From Melanocharis versteri (Eukaryota > Chordata > Aves > Passeriformes > Melanocharitidae): a DNA stretch of 64,000 nt. Under the pieces are notes generated by a model, which was given only the letters and a program-made list of their open reading frames with translations, was not told where the DNA came from and ran no database searches. Where the stretch lies: positions 1,221,816-1,285,815 of the forward strand of contig VZTG01000486.1 in NCBI GenBank assembly GCA_013397845.1, written 5' to 3'. Positions 37,501 to 50,538 of the stretch are shown piece by piece. Each line of letters starts with the position of its first letter. Within the stretch, counting starts at the first letter, position 1. Position numbers and translations under genes: made by a program.

Positions 37501-39892
37501 TCCTTTACTCAGGCTGGCTACCGATTTCTAGTGGTTTCTTCTCCAGACAGTCCAGAGACAGCGCCTGGGGACACCGCAGTCCCATCTCACTCCAGCACCA
37601 AGAGTGCAGACCACAGAGAACACTGCAAGTATTTAAAGTGATAATGTCTAATTGTTATAGATGCCATTTCTGCATATTGCCAGTTAAAAGGCCACAACAC
37701 TTTATGTGAACACTGTTTTACTTAACCCATAATGAAGCATTCATTTTTGTAAACATGTTACACCATGTTCTGTGTTGTTCTGCAGGCACAAGTGGAAGAT
37801 GACGATAGCAGTTAGTGCCACAAAGGTAACTGTTAAACATAAAACTCCTTTTAATTTATAATAAACATAAATGCAGCAACACTCAAGGTGCAAATTCAAA
37901 CAGCAAGACAGCAAGTATGGAAAGAGAGAAGAAAACTGATCAGCAATTCATGTCATAATGCATGACACAGAAAACTCAAGTTCTAGTTTGCCTCCAGCTC
38001 AAACAACATGATTCCCATCCGCAGTTCACCCTGCCTTGTAAGACAGCAATACTGGCTGCTGAGAAGCAACAGAGAACAGCAAGAACAATTTTTTTCACAG
38101 AAATTGAAATGCGTATGTGCATTGTAAAACAACATAAAAGGAACTTCAGAAAACAGCTCTACATCCATAGACTAAAGGAATAAAAGGAAAAGGTAGGGCA
38201 ATCAGATACACCTTTTTTAAGCGTGCCAGAAGAAATTAAACATGCCCATATTTTGAGGATAAAGAACTGGAATTTTGGAAAGCAAAGGCAGTACTAAGAG
38301 AGGGGTAAAAGCAAAGACAAGCATGACCACAGGGTGACCTGGAAGTTTAGCATTTAACAGAGAACAGATGTGGGAATACAACTGCACAGTTTATCTCAGC
38401 AAACTCACACCTGCATCACTTTTTAACTTGGACAGAAATGCATTTATTTGTCCACATGCAAACAACCCAAACTATTGCTGCCATACTGATGGCAAAGATC
38501 TCATCGGGTGTGACTACTGTGGAACATGAATGTGTACATACATAATCAAATGCCTTCTCAATGTGCAGTTATTTTAACTACTGTATTTAAGATTCAGTAG
38601 ACATTTACATCTTCAGCAAACTTGCACAGCAGAAAGGGAGGAAATACATGTGGGAGGAAATTAAAAACCAAATTCCACTGAAAGACTTGTTTAGTACAAG
38701 TATCTGCTGCTGCTTGATTTCGGGCTGCTAAGAAATAAGGGGCATGTTGGTTTTCTCAGAGTAACATAAACAAGTGTACTTAATTGTGTCTTCTAAGACT
38801 AAGAAAGATATATGTTAGAATTAACCCACTACTTGTACACAATATATTATGAAATTCTGCTTCAAAAGTGTACATCATCAAGGCAGAAATGTCTTTACCT
38901 ACAAGACAAAAGTAACTTGTGAAGAACAAGTCTAACTTGTCTTGTTTTATACATTAATTTCCCTGAGTCAAAAACACCACTCTCACAAATTTCACAGGGT
39001 CAGACATATGCAAACCATACAGACATGAAAAAAGATTTCTTCACCAGCTTGAAACCTGTCATTCTTGTTGACTGTATAAGTGTTCCTGAACAATACTGCC
39101 TATGGAAAGTACTTACGAAACACAAGTTTGAAGCAGCCACATACTCAATAAAATCTATTTTTAAAGCATATACAGAAGAACTTAATATTTTGTATATATG
39201 TAGATGTCCTACCCGTTCACTGAGCCTCAGCAACGCATGGCCTAGAGCAAAAATTAATTCAACGAACTGGACATTTCCGAGAGGTAAAAATGAGATAGCC
39301 TTCAAGCTGATACTTGTATCTTGTGCAAGACTGAAATTCCTTCCCTCATTCTGGCATTACTGTATACACAGAGGGATTTGTCACCGCTGCTTACGCAAGA
39401 GGAATTCAGCTGAAGTGCAATAATGCACGTAACAGAATAAGGCCTGATGAATCCACAATGCAGACTTTATGGTACAGCTATCTGAGGCAACAGTGGCCAT
39501 AAAAGTTCATTCAAGTCATAGGTGACTTTTCAACATCATTTAGGCACTGAAATACAGACTGAAAGCACAAAATGAAAGCTTGAAAAGACAAACAGTGAAA
39601 AAATAAGTAAAAACATATTTTCAGAGTTTGTTCCTTTTTTGGATTTCCATTAAAAACAAACAAATCCTTATAATCCCTGAGAGATACATGACAGGAAAAC
39701 ACTTACAAGCCACTTCAACAGGCCAAGAGGGACAACAGTTTGAACTTTGCTATAGAATCATGGTTAACTCATCATTTAAACACAGACAGCTGCAATAGTA
39801 ACCAATTGGTCCCTTCAGGGCCCCTGACTGGGAAAAGTGTGCCTTCCCTGTGCCAGCCCTGTGCTCTACATAGAGCTGCTTCAGCTCATATA

Positions 39893-39975
39893 TTCACAGA
39901 ATACTCTGAGTTGGAAGGGACCCACAAGGATCACTGAATCCAACTCTTACTCATATAAATGGCCCATAGGGGGAC
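39893..39975 (-). mobile_element. CR1 LINE 3' terminal fragment
   Basis: CACAGAATACTCTGAGTTGG then AAGGGACCCACAAGGATCAC is the reversed CR1 3' terminus. Only about 80 bases remain. Confidence 0.75.
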
Positions 39976-40394
39976 CTGAGCTCATATATCCACTTTAACT
40001 GCACCCAGAAAGGGTAGCAGTCTTGGTGACTTCACAAACGTTAAAGAGTCACTCTCCTTAGCTTTCACTACCCATGAAAATGAAGACAAGGGGAAAAAAG
40101 ATCAGATAAATTTGCACTACCTTTGAATGCTTCTTCAGTACTCTGCAGCCACATGCGTTGAAAAAAAACTCCAAACAGAAAAAAAGGTGGCAAAAAGACA
40201 ATGAATACTCTGAAAAATGGATTCAGAAGGCATCAAGTCAATGCTAAGGATGAAAAACAACACATAAAAAGAATTTAGTCTATCTCTGAAGGCTGCATTT
40301 CCTTAATCTTTTTTGGTGCCCAACTCGGGATTCAAAAGGTTTGAGATATCACATTTGACTGGGATGTACCAGACTGAATTTACAACTGTCAGTG

Positions 40395-40912
40395 CTGTTT
40401 AGCTAGTAATGAGCAGGCTCCTGTGCTTGCCCTGGGGCTCACTTTCCTAAATGTATACTGAGTCCAGTGCTCGTTGCTTTCGCCCTTTACCGTACTGCTC
40501 ATCACCTCACTGTAGTGTGCCTGGGAACATCCTGCTAACAGCCATGGCAATACCCATGGGCTGGCAGGTGGCCAGGGTATTGCTGCTTTCTGTGCTCTAT
40601 CACACTCAGGACACAAAGCGGGGGGAAGGAGGAGGGAGTGTGCGGCATTCGGAGTGATGGTGTTAGTCTCCCCAAGCAGCCCTTACCCATGATGGGGCCC
40701 TGCTTTCCTGGAGATGGCTGTACACCTGCCTGCCCATGCGAAGCAGTGAATTAATTCCTTGTTTTGCTTCGCTTATGTGCATGGCTTTTGCTTTCCCTAT
40801 TAAACTGTCTTAATCCACGAGTTCTCCAGCTTTTACCCTCCTGATTCTCTCCCCAGTCCTGCTGGTAATGGAGTGAACAAGCAGCTGTGTGAGGTTTGGT
40901 TAAACCATGACA
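40395..40912 (+). mobile_element. Neoavian ERV solo LTR (left edge uncertain)
   Basis: Text such as GACACAAAGCGGGGGGAAGG, CATTCGGAGTGATGGTGTTA, TTCCTTGTTTTGCTTCGCTT and CCCTATTAAACTGTCTTAAT, ending GGTTAAACCATGACA, matches an ERV LTR I know from passerine-type genomes. ATTAAA would be its polyadenylation signal. The end at 40912 is a CA. I could not identify the start or a target duplication. Confidence 0.65.
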
Positions 40913-42539
40913 AATGGTCCTCTTAATCATTTATATCCTCACTTCAATCTGTTTTAAATCAAAATTGGCCTGCACTAAAAGCAGAGTTCAGCCATCTGGG
41001 GGCTACTGGAGAGTTAGGAGCACTGCCCACAGGACAGAATCTGAGCAGGAAGAGGTCACTGCTCACCACAGGCTGCAGTAGCACGAGGCACGTGCTGTGG
41101 GGAGAAACGGGAAATGTCTGTCAGAGCAGTGGCTCTGCCTTCTGCCATGCTCCCCTTCGAAGCAGCACACCTGGGTTAGCACGTCCCCCTCTCTGTGCAC
41201 TTCTATCAGACTGCTGGAGGGAAGCTGCCTGTTGGCTGTGCTTGGCTGGGAGCTCGGCAGACTGGCAAGCACCAGGGAGCAAGGTGATGAAGAAATTTTG
41301 TACCTGCTACCTGAATGGCTTTCTTTTAAGTGGCAGCAGCCACACGGTGTATGTGAAAATGCTTGCACGTGCTTGCCTTTGCCCACTTTCATCTATCCCT
41401 CCAAAAGAAACCCAGGACATTAATCTCTCTTGTAATGCCACTCCCATACCTGGATGATACTTTCTTAAAAAATTTACTACTAACAAGCTTAAATTAACGC
41501 ATGTAACAGCAACTTATGCAGAAGGTTCTACCAGAAGTTCTCAGAAGACCTCAAATTCACAAAAGAATTAGTTTGCAAATGAAGTGAGTACCATGACTGG
41601 GGTAAAATTTAAAGCTATTAATTTTTTTAATATTTACTGAAATGAACTTAAATGATTTCCTAAGTATCATGAATAAACATTATACACAGTATACAGAACA
41701 TTTTTACAGCTTCTATTTACAACAGAAGTTTATTTTCTCAGGGCTCAGAGGTTTGATATTGTTCTGTGGAGTTTTTAAAACCATTGTTTATGACAAAAAT
41801 CTCCGCAGGGTTGTAAGCTGTACTGGAAGGAGAGGCAGACCGAGATCACCATCTTGAGAAAAACCACAGCAAGTTGCACAAGATGGACACCTAAAAAAAC
41901 TGATGTAATAATACAAGCTAAATATTCTTATCTATTTTGTGACTGTTCTTCCCTTTCGTTATAGATGAGAAGTGTTGTAATAGATGATATCTAAATACAG
42001 CACTTTCTACCATCTAATTTGTTTTTGTTTGCAGCTCGACAGTCAATTGCTATGAATAACAATAATCTGAACCATGAAAGAACAACTTAAGACCACCATG
42101 ATTATCACATGCAACAGGAAGTCAGCTGCCTAAATGAACTACACATGTCCTTGGAAACCTGGTTTCCAGTGTGCGGTAAGCACCTGAACCGCTACCACAG
42201 CCTCTAAATCTTCTTCACCTTGACCACAGACCTCGTCTTCCACGATACTAAAATACAGACTGAGAGTACCCATCAACAAGTGCCCAGCTCCACTGTGGAG
42301 TCAGAGGCCTATCAATGCAGGCACATTAAGCACCCAGCTGCAGGAAATGCAGGAGGTGTTCCAGCTGCTGCTGGGTTGTCTGGCTTCATTCCTTTTCTAA
42401 GGAAAATGGTGTCCTACAACGGAGGATGAACATGACTGAACATTTCCTCATTACACACTCAGCCTTGATATATGTACTATACTGCTGGCACACTGAAAGC
42501 CCTATAAAACTTAAGGAAAAAAAATAATCATACAACTGT

Positions 42540-43035
42540 TGCCATGGAATTTCTGGGCTCCTCAGTACAAGACAGACACAGAGCTTGTGGAGCAGGTCCA
42601 GCAGAGAGCTACAAAACTGATCAAGGAATTGGGGCATCTCCATTACAAGGAAAGGCTGAGGGAGCTGGGCCTGTTCAGTCTCAAGAGGAGATGACTGAGA
42701 GGGGACCTCATCAATATCTACAAGTATCTGGAGGAGGAGTGCCAAGAAGACAGTTTCTCACTGGTGCCAAGCAATAGAACAAGAGGCAGTGGGCAGAAAC
42801 TAACGCACAGGAAGTCACACCTGAATATGAGGAAAAACTTCTTTACTATGTGAGTGACCAACTGACTGGAACAGATTGCCCAGAGAGGCTGTGGAGTCTC
42901 CCTCACTGGAAATAATCAAGAACCACCTGGATGCAATCCTGTGCCATGTGCTCTAGGATGACCGTGATTGAGCAGGAAGGCTGGACCAGATGACCCACTG
43001 TGGTCACTTCCAACTTGACCCATTCTGCTATTCTA
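42540..43035 (+). mobile_element. CR1 LINE 3' fragment
   Basis: GAGCAGGTCCAGCAGAGAGC, then GGAAAGGCTGAGGGAGCTGG, GGGGACCTCATCAATATCTA, AACTTCTTTACTATGTGAGT and TGGACCAGATGACCCACTGT follow the order of the CR1 3' region, ending with ATTCTGCTATTCTAT. It lies in IFNGR1 intron 1 in sense with the plus strand. Confidence 0.9.
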
Positions 43036-44089
43036 TATGTGACAGCATCATAAACATGCTTCAGACTTCCCCTTCTACCTTAATTCTTTCCCTGTAAGCG
43101 ACCACATCTACTTGCATCAATATTATAATGAAGTAAGGATATGTTATTAGTCATAACATATAAAACCAGCATTTTCATTCAACTAATAAACAGAAATGTC
43201 AATTAGAATTCCCTTCATGATGCTTTTGTTCACTAAAAAAATAAGCTTTTACTTATATGATGAAGTCTCTGAAGGGCATCATTATAGTGGCTGTGACCAA
43301 GCTGAGTGCAAGTCACCAAGAAAATGCTGCTTGAGTTTTCAAAACCTAACTCAGAAATATATTCTGCTCCTTTGAGCTGAGGGTTTGCTGCACTCGCATG
43401 CAGAAAGATGAGCTTCCTGCTTCTAGGCAGTTTGCTACATTATCTACACCACAGCACTACTCTCTGTGCTTACAGAGATAACTGTTGTGCTGGACTAGGC
43501 TGGATTACGGCAGGCTTGTTTGACAAACCTGGTATTGACCGGTATTGTGTTTTTTACCCTAATAATGCTTAATACAATGTAGAAGTGGCATATTTTACTA
43601 ACAATAGAAGCATGCCCTTAAAAGAGACTGCATCAGATCACACAAGACAATATTTAACATATCAAGCCACCTTACTGATCAAATGTGGAAAAAAGATAGT
43701 TTCCCTGCAAGGTTTGCCAGTTACAATCAGACACTAAGTCAAACAAACCAGATATTCAAAATGCACACTATTAAGAGAGAAGAATGCAGGCAGATTGCTA
43801 TTTTTAGCACCGCTAGTCCATATCGGACAAACCTAAGCAGACTTCCAAAGTATGGTGCGGCCCATGGTCGGGGCAGTCAAGTTCAGTCACTTCACTTGGG
43901 CACGGATCCAGGAAACCCCCATTTGCAGAATCCAAGGAGCCTGGGTACACAGCCAGGTCTCAGTGGTCTCAACAAATATTAAACAACTATCAGACAGCAA
44001 TCTCTGTTTTTAATGAATCGTTCCAGTTTAAAGTGAAACTAGTAAACCTGACTATTTCTTTCATAATTTACTTGCCAAAACTCTGTGCA

Positions 44090-44770
44090 AACAGAGATGC
44101 GACGCTGTTCTCCGCTGGCAATCCACCCCTCCTCCCCAGGAGTGCTCGGCCGAAATGTGCATGTTCCAGGCCGTGATTCCGACACCTTCTTTATACTCCC
44201 TAGTCCCATGCTCCCCATTTTCGCACTGAAATTCCCCGCTTCTCTACTTCTTTGGACACACGAAGTCACAAAGCACAGCGGAGCAGGCCTGCCCGACGCA
44301 CACGCCGCTCCTGCTCTGCGTGCGGAAAACTGCAAACACCCAAAATAAAGGCTGATGTCACCAGCGCGCCGCCGGTGCGCCACGAGACGGCTCCCGGGGC
44401 CGGGCTGAGCCGCGCACCCGAGAGAGCGGGGCCGGGGCCGGGGCGCCTCGGCGGGACACCCCGGCACGGCCCCGGGCAGCGGGGGCTCCCCCCGCCGNNN
44501 NNNNNNNNNNNNNNNNNNNNNNNNNNNNNNNNNNNNNNNNNNNNNNNNNNNNNNNNNNNNNNNNNNNNNNNNNNNNNNNNNNNNNNNNNNNNNNNNNNNN
44601 NNNNNNNNNNNNNNNNNCCCGAGGGGCGCCGGGTGAAGGGGAGGGGGGTGCAGCCGCGGCGCTGCGGCTTGGCGGCGGCCCCAGCGGCGGCGGGGATGCT
44701 GGCCTCCGCGATGCTCGCTCTGGCTTTGTTAATGCTGTGTCTTAAGTGCCCGTGCTGGGCCATACCTGTC
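44090..44770. promoter_or_regulatory. CpG island at the IFNGR1 5' end
   Basis: A sharply GC- and CpG-rich stretch in otherwise AT-rich DNA, densest at 44360-44497 and 44618-44700 on both sides of a run of Ns. It lies about 9 kb upstream of IFNGR1 exon 2, a place consistent with the promoter and first exon. GGGGCCGGGGC-type Sp1-like boxes are seen. No TATA box is evident, as usual for a CpG-island promoter. Confidence 0.7.
44498..44617. other. Assembly gap (120 Ns)
   Basis: Unresolved bases in the middle of the CpG island. IFNGR1 exon 1, with the start codon and signal peptide, is probably hidden here. Neither flank shows an ATG plus hydrophobic leader on the minus strand with a convincing donor in the required phase. 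Confidence 0.95.
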
Positions 44771-45919
44771 AGCCCCAGCTGCTTGGAAAGCACCGTCCAG
44801 CTCGTCACGTTGCGACTTGCGCTCTCTCCCCGTTTCTTAAAAAACACGAATTGTTCACCCGGTGGAGTGTTTCTGAAACAGCACACTGAGCTCATACACG
44901 TAGAGGAATCCTAACTTACGCTGAGAGGCTTTATTCTTTCTTGGAAATAACCTAAATATATGTGCACTTAAAAAAATTGAAGTTTGCCCAGCAGGACGGA
45001 GACCGCAGATTTTGCCGCCTTAGTGTTCCTGTGTCTCCCATCCAGTGTCCCAATGCCAGATAATTCTGCACCTTAACCTTTCATATTCAAGGCAGCCCTG
45101 GGCCAGATGAGTAGAGGGACGCAGAAGAAATCTCTTCTGCTACTCACCTCCGCAGCTGTGATGAGGAAGTAGGAGCTATTTAAGCTCCTGTCAGTGATTT
45201 TGCAAATAATGCTTCTTCTAGACCTAAAATGGAGGCACCTTGGTGGATCCTTGACATCTACACATCTTCTCAGGCTTTCAAGGAGATAGGAAGAAGGAAA
45301 CAGAGCTACTTGTGAGAATCGTTATGCTTCCCCTTTCTCATACCTCTCTTTGAAAAAGTTCAGCTAATCCCTCGCCCTTATTTCCTGTCCCAAGCATTAC
45401 TTCAGTCCCTAGGAAAAGGTGTGGAGAAATTGATTTTCTTGCCATCTGCTATCCACGCTGGCAAAACTCACGAGACAGCACAATCTGCTGTGTGGGAAGG
45501 AACGAGTAGCAAGGAGAGAGGCAGTCACAAGCCAGCAATAGATGCTGAAGAAAACACCTCACTGTTGTGGCCTCAGAAATCATGGTGTTCCCAGAGGCGA
45601 TGAGGTGGTGCTGTGGAGAGTAGGATCGGTGTGGGGTAGACATCTCCTCCCAGCTGTGCTAAGGTTGCTGAAAATGGATTGTGAAACTACTCTGACCTAT
45701 TGTGGCAAACGACCCTCACAGACTGACCTTTGTGCTTAATGCAGTGCGGTAACAAGCTTTTTGCAACCAAGAAGCACTTAACTGCCTTGACTGAAGTATT
45801 GAGCACTCACTGGCACATGGATTTTAACTTCCTGAATGGTGACATACTTGCATGGTATTTTCTAACGTATAATGCATTTTCTGGCACATATTGATGGGAT
45901 GAGAAGAAACAGCCTCGTG

Positions 45920-46570
45920 TTGTGACAGAGGAAGTTTAGATCAAATATTAGGAAAAATTTCTACATCAGTGTGGTTGCCAAACATTAGAACATGGCTTCC
46001 CAGGGAAGTGGTTGGGTCGCTCTTGAAAGGAATGAGGGACTTTGTCTTTACAAGCAAACTGTAGGTCTGCTGATAAATAAAATTGGATACTGAGAGATGA
46101 AAGAAACAATGGAATAACCATAAATTCCATAAACAATTCCACTGAGTGACACAAAGAAAAGATAAGGGGGGGGTGGGGGTACACATTAGAAGGTGGTCTT
46201 AGGTATTAGGCATTTTGGAAAGTCTGTGCCTCTCAAGTACCTCAGCCAATGGGGAAAGAGAAAGGGAAATGCATCCGGGAAATTAGGATAAAAAGGAGGC
46301 TGCATCCTCCAAAATTTTGAGAGAACCCAGGGGAAATGCCCCATGGCCTCTCCCTTTATTCGAATAAAGCAACAGGACTCCTCTGTCTCATTTTTGGACA
46401 TAACCCTCTGTTGTTCATGGATTAATTTTCCTGACACTATCCCTGGATAAAAGAAGTACATATTTTACACTTAGAGACTGGTTTTTGTGGTGGGCTTGGG
46501 AACGATTCATTAACAGTTGGATTTGGTGATAGTAACAGTCTTTTCCAACCTACATGATTCTGTGACTGAA
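45920..46570 (+). mobile_element. CR1 LINE 3' end, split by an LTR
   Basis: The left part (about 45920-46042) reads AGGAAGTTTAGATCAAATAT and TTCCCAGGGAAGTGGTTGGG. The right part (about 46470-46570) ends GTCTTTTCCAACCTACATGA TTCTGTG. Together they form one CR1 3' end interrupted by a retroviral LTR. Confidence 0.8.
46043..46469 (+). mobile_element. ERV LTR nested in CR1
   Basis: Block starting TGTCTTTAC and ending TTTTAC(A), with ACTT on both sides as a possible short target duplication. In plus orientation it has CAGCCAATGG (CCAAT box), GGATAAAAAGGAGG (TATA) and TTATTCGAATAAAGCAACAG (polyadenylation signal), followed by a U5-like tail. It cuts a CR1 copy. The exact ends are uncertain by a base or two. 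Confidence 0.7.
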
Positions 46571-48929
46571 ATTATATTTTACGCAAAATTAAGTAAGAAC
46601 AAGGCATCACCAGCCCTGGATAGAGTTTAGGTGTTCTGACAGTTGTATCAAAGGCTGACAGTGTACCTAAGGTGGCTGTCACATAAACAGAGCTTAATAA
46701 GGTTGTGGGCATTTTATGACAATACTTCATAGACTTGGAAAAACATGAAAGGGGAAATCAATGAATAAAAATTAAGCCAGCTCTGTATGGAGAAAGTAAA
46801 TGTAATTCTGCCTCTGAAAGTTGTTCCTGGCATACCCGCTGCCTGTGCCATCAGAACCCTGTACACAGCTCCTGGCAGGGGTTGTTCTCACTGTGCAGTC
46901 AGTGTAGTCTATCACCACCAAAACATTGCCAACTTGCTCAAATTTATCCTTGTCTTGAAGTGTTACACGTTGGGAAAAAAAAAAAAAATTGGCTATTGTG
47001 TAAACTGTCTTGTAACTTCCTCCTTCGCTCGTCACACTCTCAGCCCAAGTGCTGGTCATGTGCCTTTCTGGCAGAAAAGGTCCTGACAAGATAAACAGCT
47101 TCACTCATCATGGGACGAATTTCCACAGCCTTTTGCTTGCTTGTTTGTTTGCTTGTTTGTTTTCTTAGCTATCACTTAGTTGTGTCACAGGGTTATTGTG
47201 CCTTCATGTGCATGTGCATTAGCACTCCATGTGGTTTTGCTCTCCTTGAAGAAGTAGGTAGAGGATTTTCACCTCACTTAGACTGAAGTGCCTGCTCCTT
47301 TGATTCAATGCCACAGTCATTACACCACGTTTTCTTTAAATGTTATCATAAAGAGAAATCTCAGACTCAGAGAAGTTATCTAACCTTAACTTCCCCCAAT
47401 GATTAAAAGCACTAGCTGTGCTCACCTTCCAAAGGTAAAAACAATCAAACACATGCACAGCCCCAAAAGAAATAAAATTAAGAAGTGCTTATTTGTGATC
47501 ATTTCACTTCTATACATCCCATTAATCTGTCAGAAAGTTCAGTGATTTTCTCATATAGACTTACAGTAAAAATACACATTTGATCTTCCAGGAGCATCAT
47601 TCCTAACTCTCCAGCAGTCATTTCAAATGCATGCTCATTTTTATTTTCCTTGGCTACGCATTCTTTCTAAATTCACAGTTCCAGGAAACAGAGAACTCCA
47701 TTGGAGCACCCTTTATTTTAATTTTAAAGTATTTTAAGAAATATTTTCCAGTCAGACAAAGGAATGCAATATATTGTCCTTGGCAACAACCATAAGATCT
47801 TGATATCTGACTGACTGTGCAATGCATGTAGAGTGCTGAGCCAAGCAGGTATATGACTCACATTGGCCATTTAAAGTGCTGGTTTTGCATAGCGAGGGTA
47901 TTGTGGGGGACATGGTGTGAGGATGGAACTCGGGAATCAGCAACATAAATCTCAAGGAAACCAGGCTTCATTAATTCTGCTGTTCATAGAAAATTTTGTT
48001 ATGTGAATATGTGTTTGCTGAAGCAAGTTCTAGTATCTGGAAAGGGAGGAGGCCAAATAAACAGTAGGTGGAATGAGTAGCAGAGGAAGAAGGTGAAATC
48101 AAATAGATGAAGCAATATATTAAAGTGCCAGTGTGTGTACTGCCAGTGAACTGCTGTGTGTACCAGCCAAGCTTTCATTCTTTTTCACAGACATCCAAAG
48201 AGAATTAAGCAGCCGTTGCAATAGGTGTCCTGCAGTTGAATAGGAATAGGAATAGGAAGAGGAAAATGAGGAACTTCAGTTACTCATTTGAGCACAATGT
48301 TAAGCTGTTACCCTTGGGTGGAGTTGAGATGGAGTAGGGCTCAGTTCAGGATCCCACAGGGAAAGGGGTTATTCCAGAGCAGGACACTGTTAGGCTTTTC
48401 CAGTAACAGAGATAGTCTCAGAGAAAATTCAGATGGCAGAGACTTACAGAGACACCCACTTTTCCAAATTTATCAATATTTTTTTTGTTACTTTGGCCAT
48501 TTATTAGATATAATTTGTTTGGCTTATGCTTCTGTTGTTTAAAAATAATAAAAAGGTATTTGATAAATTAGTGGTGGGTCAGGGAACTGTCACTTCAGCT
48601 GAAGCCAGAACAACCACCCAATCTTTATTCTATCCAATGATTTATTGTGGTGGGAAACTTGCCGCAATTGAACTATGTGATAATTAGTAGACTATGAAAA
48701 ATGTTATCAGATGCTTTTTATCAGCTATCAGGCTAATAAACTGTAAATGTGTTGAATCCAGTAGAGAGAGGGAAACAGCAATTCCAGCACTTGAGGAAGC
48801 AGATAGATAGATACTTTCTGCAGCAGTGGACTGGACTGCTCATATCTGTCCGAAGAGGACATTGCAGTCAGGAAGAGGGGCTGAAAGGAGCTATTCTGAT
48901 CAACAGTTGAAAGTGGGTATTCTGAGGAG

Positions 48930-49150
48930 AGGCTAAAAGTGCTTGTGTTGTCTAGTCTGGTAAAAGGAAAGGCTGAAACGGAAACTTCTCCTCTCTGCAA
49001 ATACGTTCATGGTTTTTAAACCAAAAGATAAAGTTTACATAAAATCACAAAATACAAAATGTTCCTGCCTGAATTAAGGCTGAAAATTAGAAGAAAGTTT
49101 CTAATTTTCATGAGATTAGACCTTGGAACAGTTTCTGGCTAAGAATTATG
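48930..49150 (+). mobile_element. Very old CR1-like fragment
   Basis: GGAGAGGCTAAAAGTGCTTG, TGTCTAGTCTGGTAAAAGGA AAGGCTGA, then TTAAGGCTGAAAATTAGAAG and CCTTGGAACAGTTTCTGGCT resemble a diverged CR1 3' region. Confidence 0.5.
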
Positions 49151-50175
49151 GGAATAAAAATCGAGTTAGGTGTGATAAAGTTTATCTTTATTATATATAA
49201 TTATTAAACAAGACTACCTACTATAGCAGTGGAAATGGTTCTGGTAATCTATCTGGATTACCAGTGAACTGAAGAATGTATATAAATATTAGCTGCTAAG
49301 GGTATTGTATTTTAGAGCTTCTTTTTCTTGTAAAGTGTATTATTGATACCCTCCAAACCTTTCCTTTTAGAAGTTGTAGGACAAAAAGCAAACTACATCT
49401 CCGTAAGAGAAGAAAATTCTTCTAACAATACTTTGAAATAGTGCCAAAAGAGAAATAAAACCCAGTAAAAGAAGGAAAAAAGCACTTGATTTAATAAGGA
49501 GTCTTTCTGATTTCTACAGGACGTGGGTTTCATTTGTATGCATACTGACACAAAATATCCTGCAGAGCTGCACACAGACTGGCACAATTCTGACATAGTA
49601 AGATGAATAAAGGAATGCATATCTCATTACATCAACTAAGAAATTAGTTGTTAAAAAGAAAAATGTCAAGAATGGTTTAGATTGTGTAAGACAAAATTAA
49701 TTGCGCCTGAGACTGATCTGTAAGAAACTTATATAGCATACTGTAGAACATAAGTAAAACATATTGCTACTCAACAAACAGGCAGCTAACCAAGCAGTTA
49801 GTAGTTTGTGTGATTTTGTTTTCCTGAATTTTTCCTGACAGTAAAATTTTCTACAGTTTTTTTTTTGTTTTTGCCGAAGAACAGCATGAAACTTGTGGTG
49901 GTTTTCTGTTATTGGGAGGAGAGCCATATACAGACAAGGAGTCAAACATCATGCACATGCCAAGAAATGGAATGGTGTCTGGGTTTTAGAAAGGTAAATT
50001 ACCTGTTGGTAGAATTGTTTTGTTAAAGTTTAGGGCTTGACATGCTTCAGGGATCTCAGTCCTAGGTGGAGGTTAGCAAAGCTTAGGAAGAAGGATGTAC
50101 AACTGATAGTGGACACAAGGAATACAGAATTTACAGGCTACAGGGACATTTGGCAGAACTCCTTTCCCTTAAGTA

Positions 50176-50538
50176 TGGGTTGTCACACACTCACAAGACA
50201 AGGAAGAGACTAACAGAGCCAACTGAGCAACTGTGCTGAATCCTCTCCAACTGGGTAAAAGGCAGTTCTGGCAGGGAGAGCTCGTGACCACCGACTCACA
50301 AACCACCAACCCAAGAAACCCACCGACTCAAAAGAAGAGAAAGACTGAGCATGCTCACTAATTAGCATAAGAAGTGAGGAAATAATTCAACCGATTAATT
50401 GGAATATTAATTAATAAGAGAACTAGGTAACTTGTAGCCAATGAACATTAATGCCTTTGTTTGCTAAAATGTAATAAATAGTGAAAATTTTTGAAAGTCA
50501 GTGTGCTGATTTTGTGGATTTGCCACCCAGCAGAACTG
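50176..50538 (+). mobile_element. Candidate ERV LTR
   Basis: LTR-like order in plus orientation: GTAGCCAATGAAC (CCAAT box), TGTAATAAATAGTG (polyadenylation signal) and TTTGTGGATTTGCCACCCAG (typical avian U5 text). A 6-bp repeat TAAGTA flanks it (50170-50175, 50539-50544), but the inner end is CTG rather than CA, so the boundaries may be wrong. Confidence 0.5.

Larger units (their letters stand above)
35417..44497 (-). other. IFNGR1 intron 1 (about 9 kb)
   Basis: Runs from exon 2 to the gap in the CpG island. It contains three CR1 pieces (36.8, 39.9 and 42.5 kb) and an ERV LTR at 40.4-40.9 kb. Its right end is inferred, because exon 1 is not visible. Confidence 0.6.

Noticed and set aside
37191..37709. 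172-residue plus-strand frame
   Set aside because: It is the degraded reverse-transcriptase region of a CR1 LINE with non-CR1 sequence attached, not a host gene.
44252..44914. 220-residue frame on the plus strand across the assembly gap (and a 209-residue one on the minus strand)
   Set aside because: Both frames run through 120 Ns, so about 40 residues are unknown and the frame continuity is an artefact. The rest is Arg/Pro/Gly/Ala-rich translation of a CpG island.
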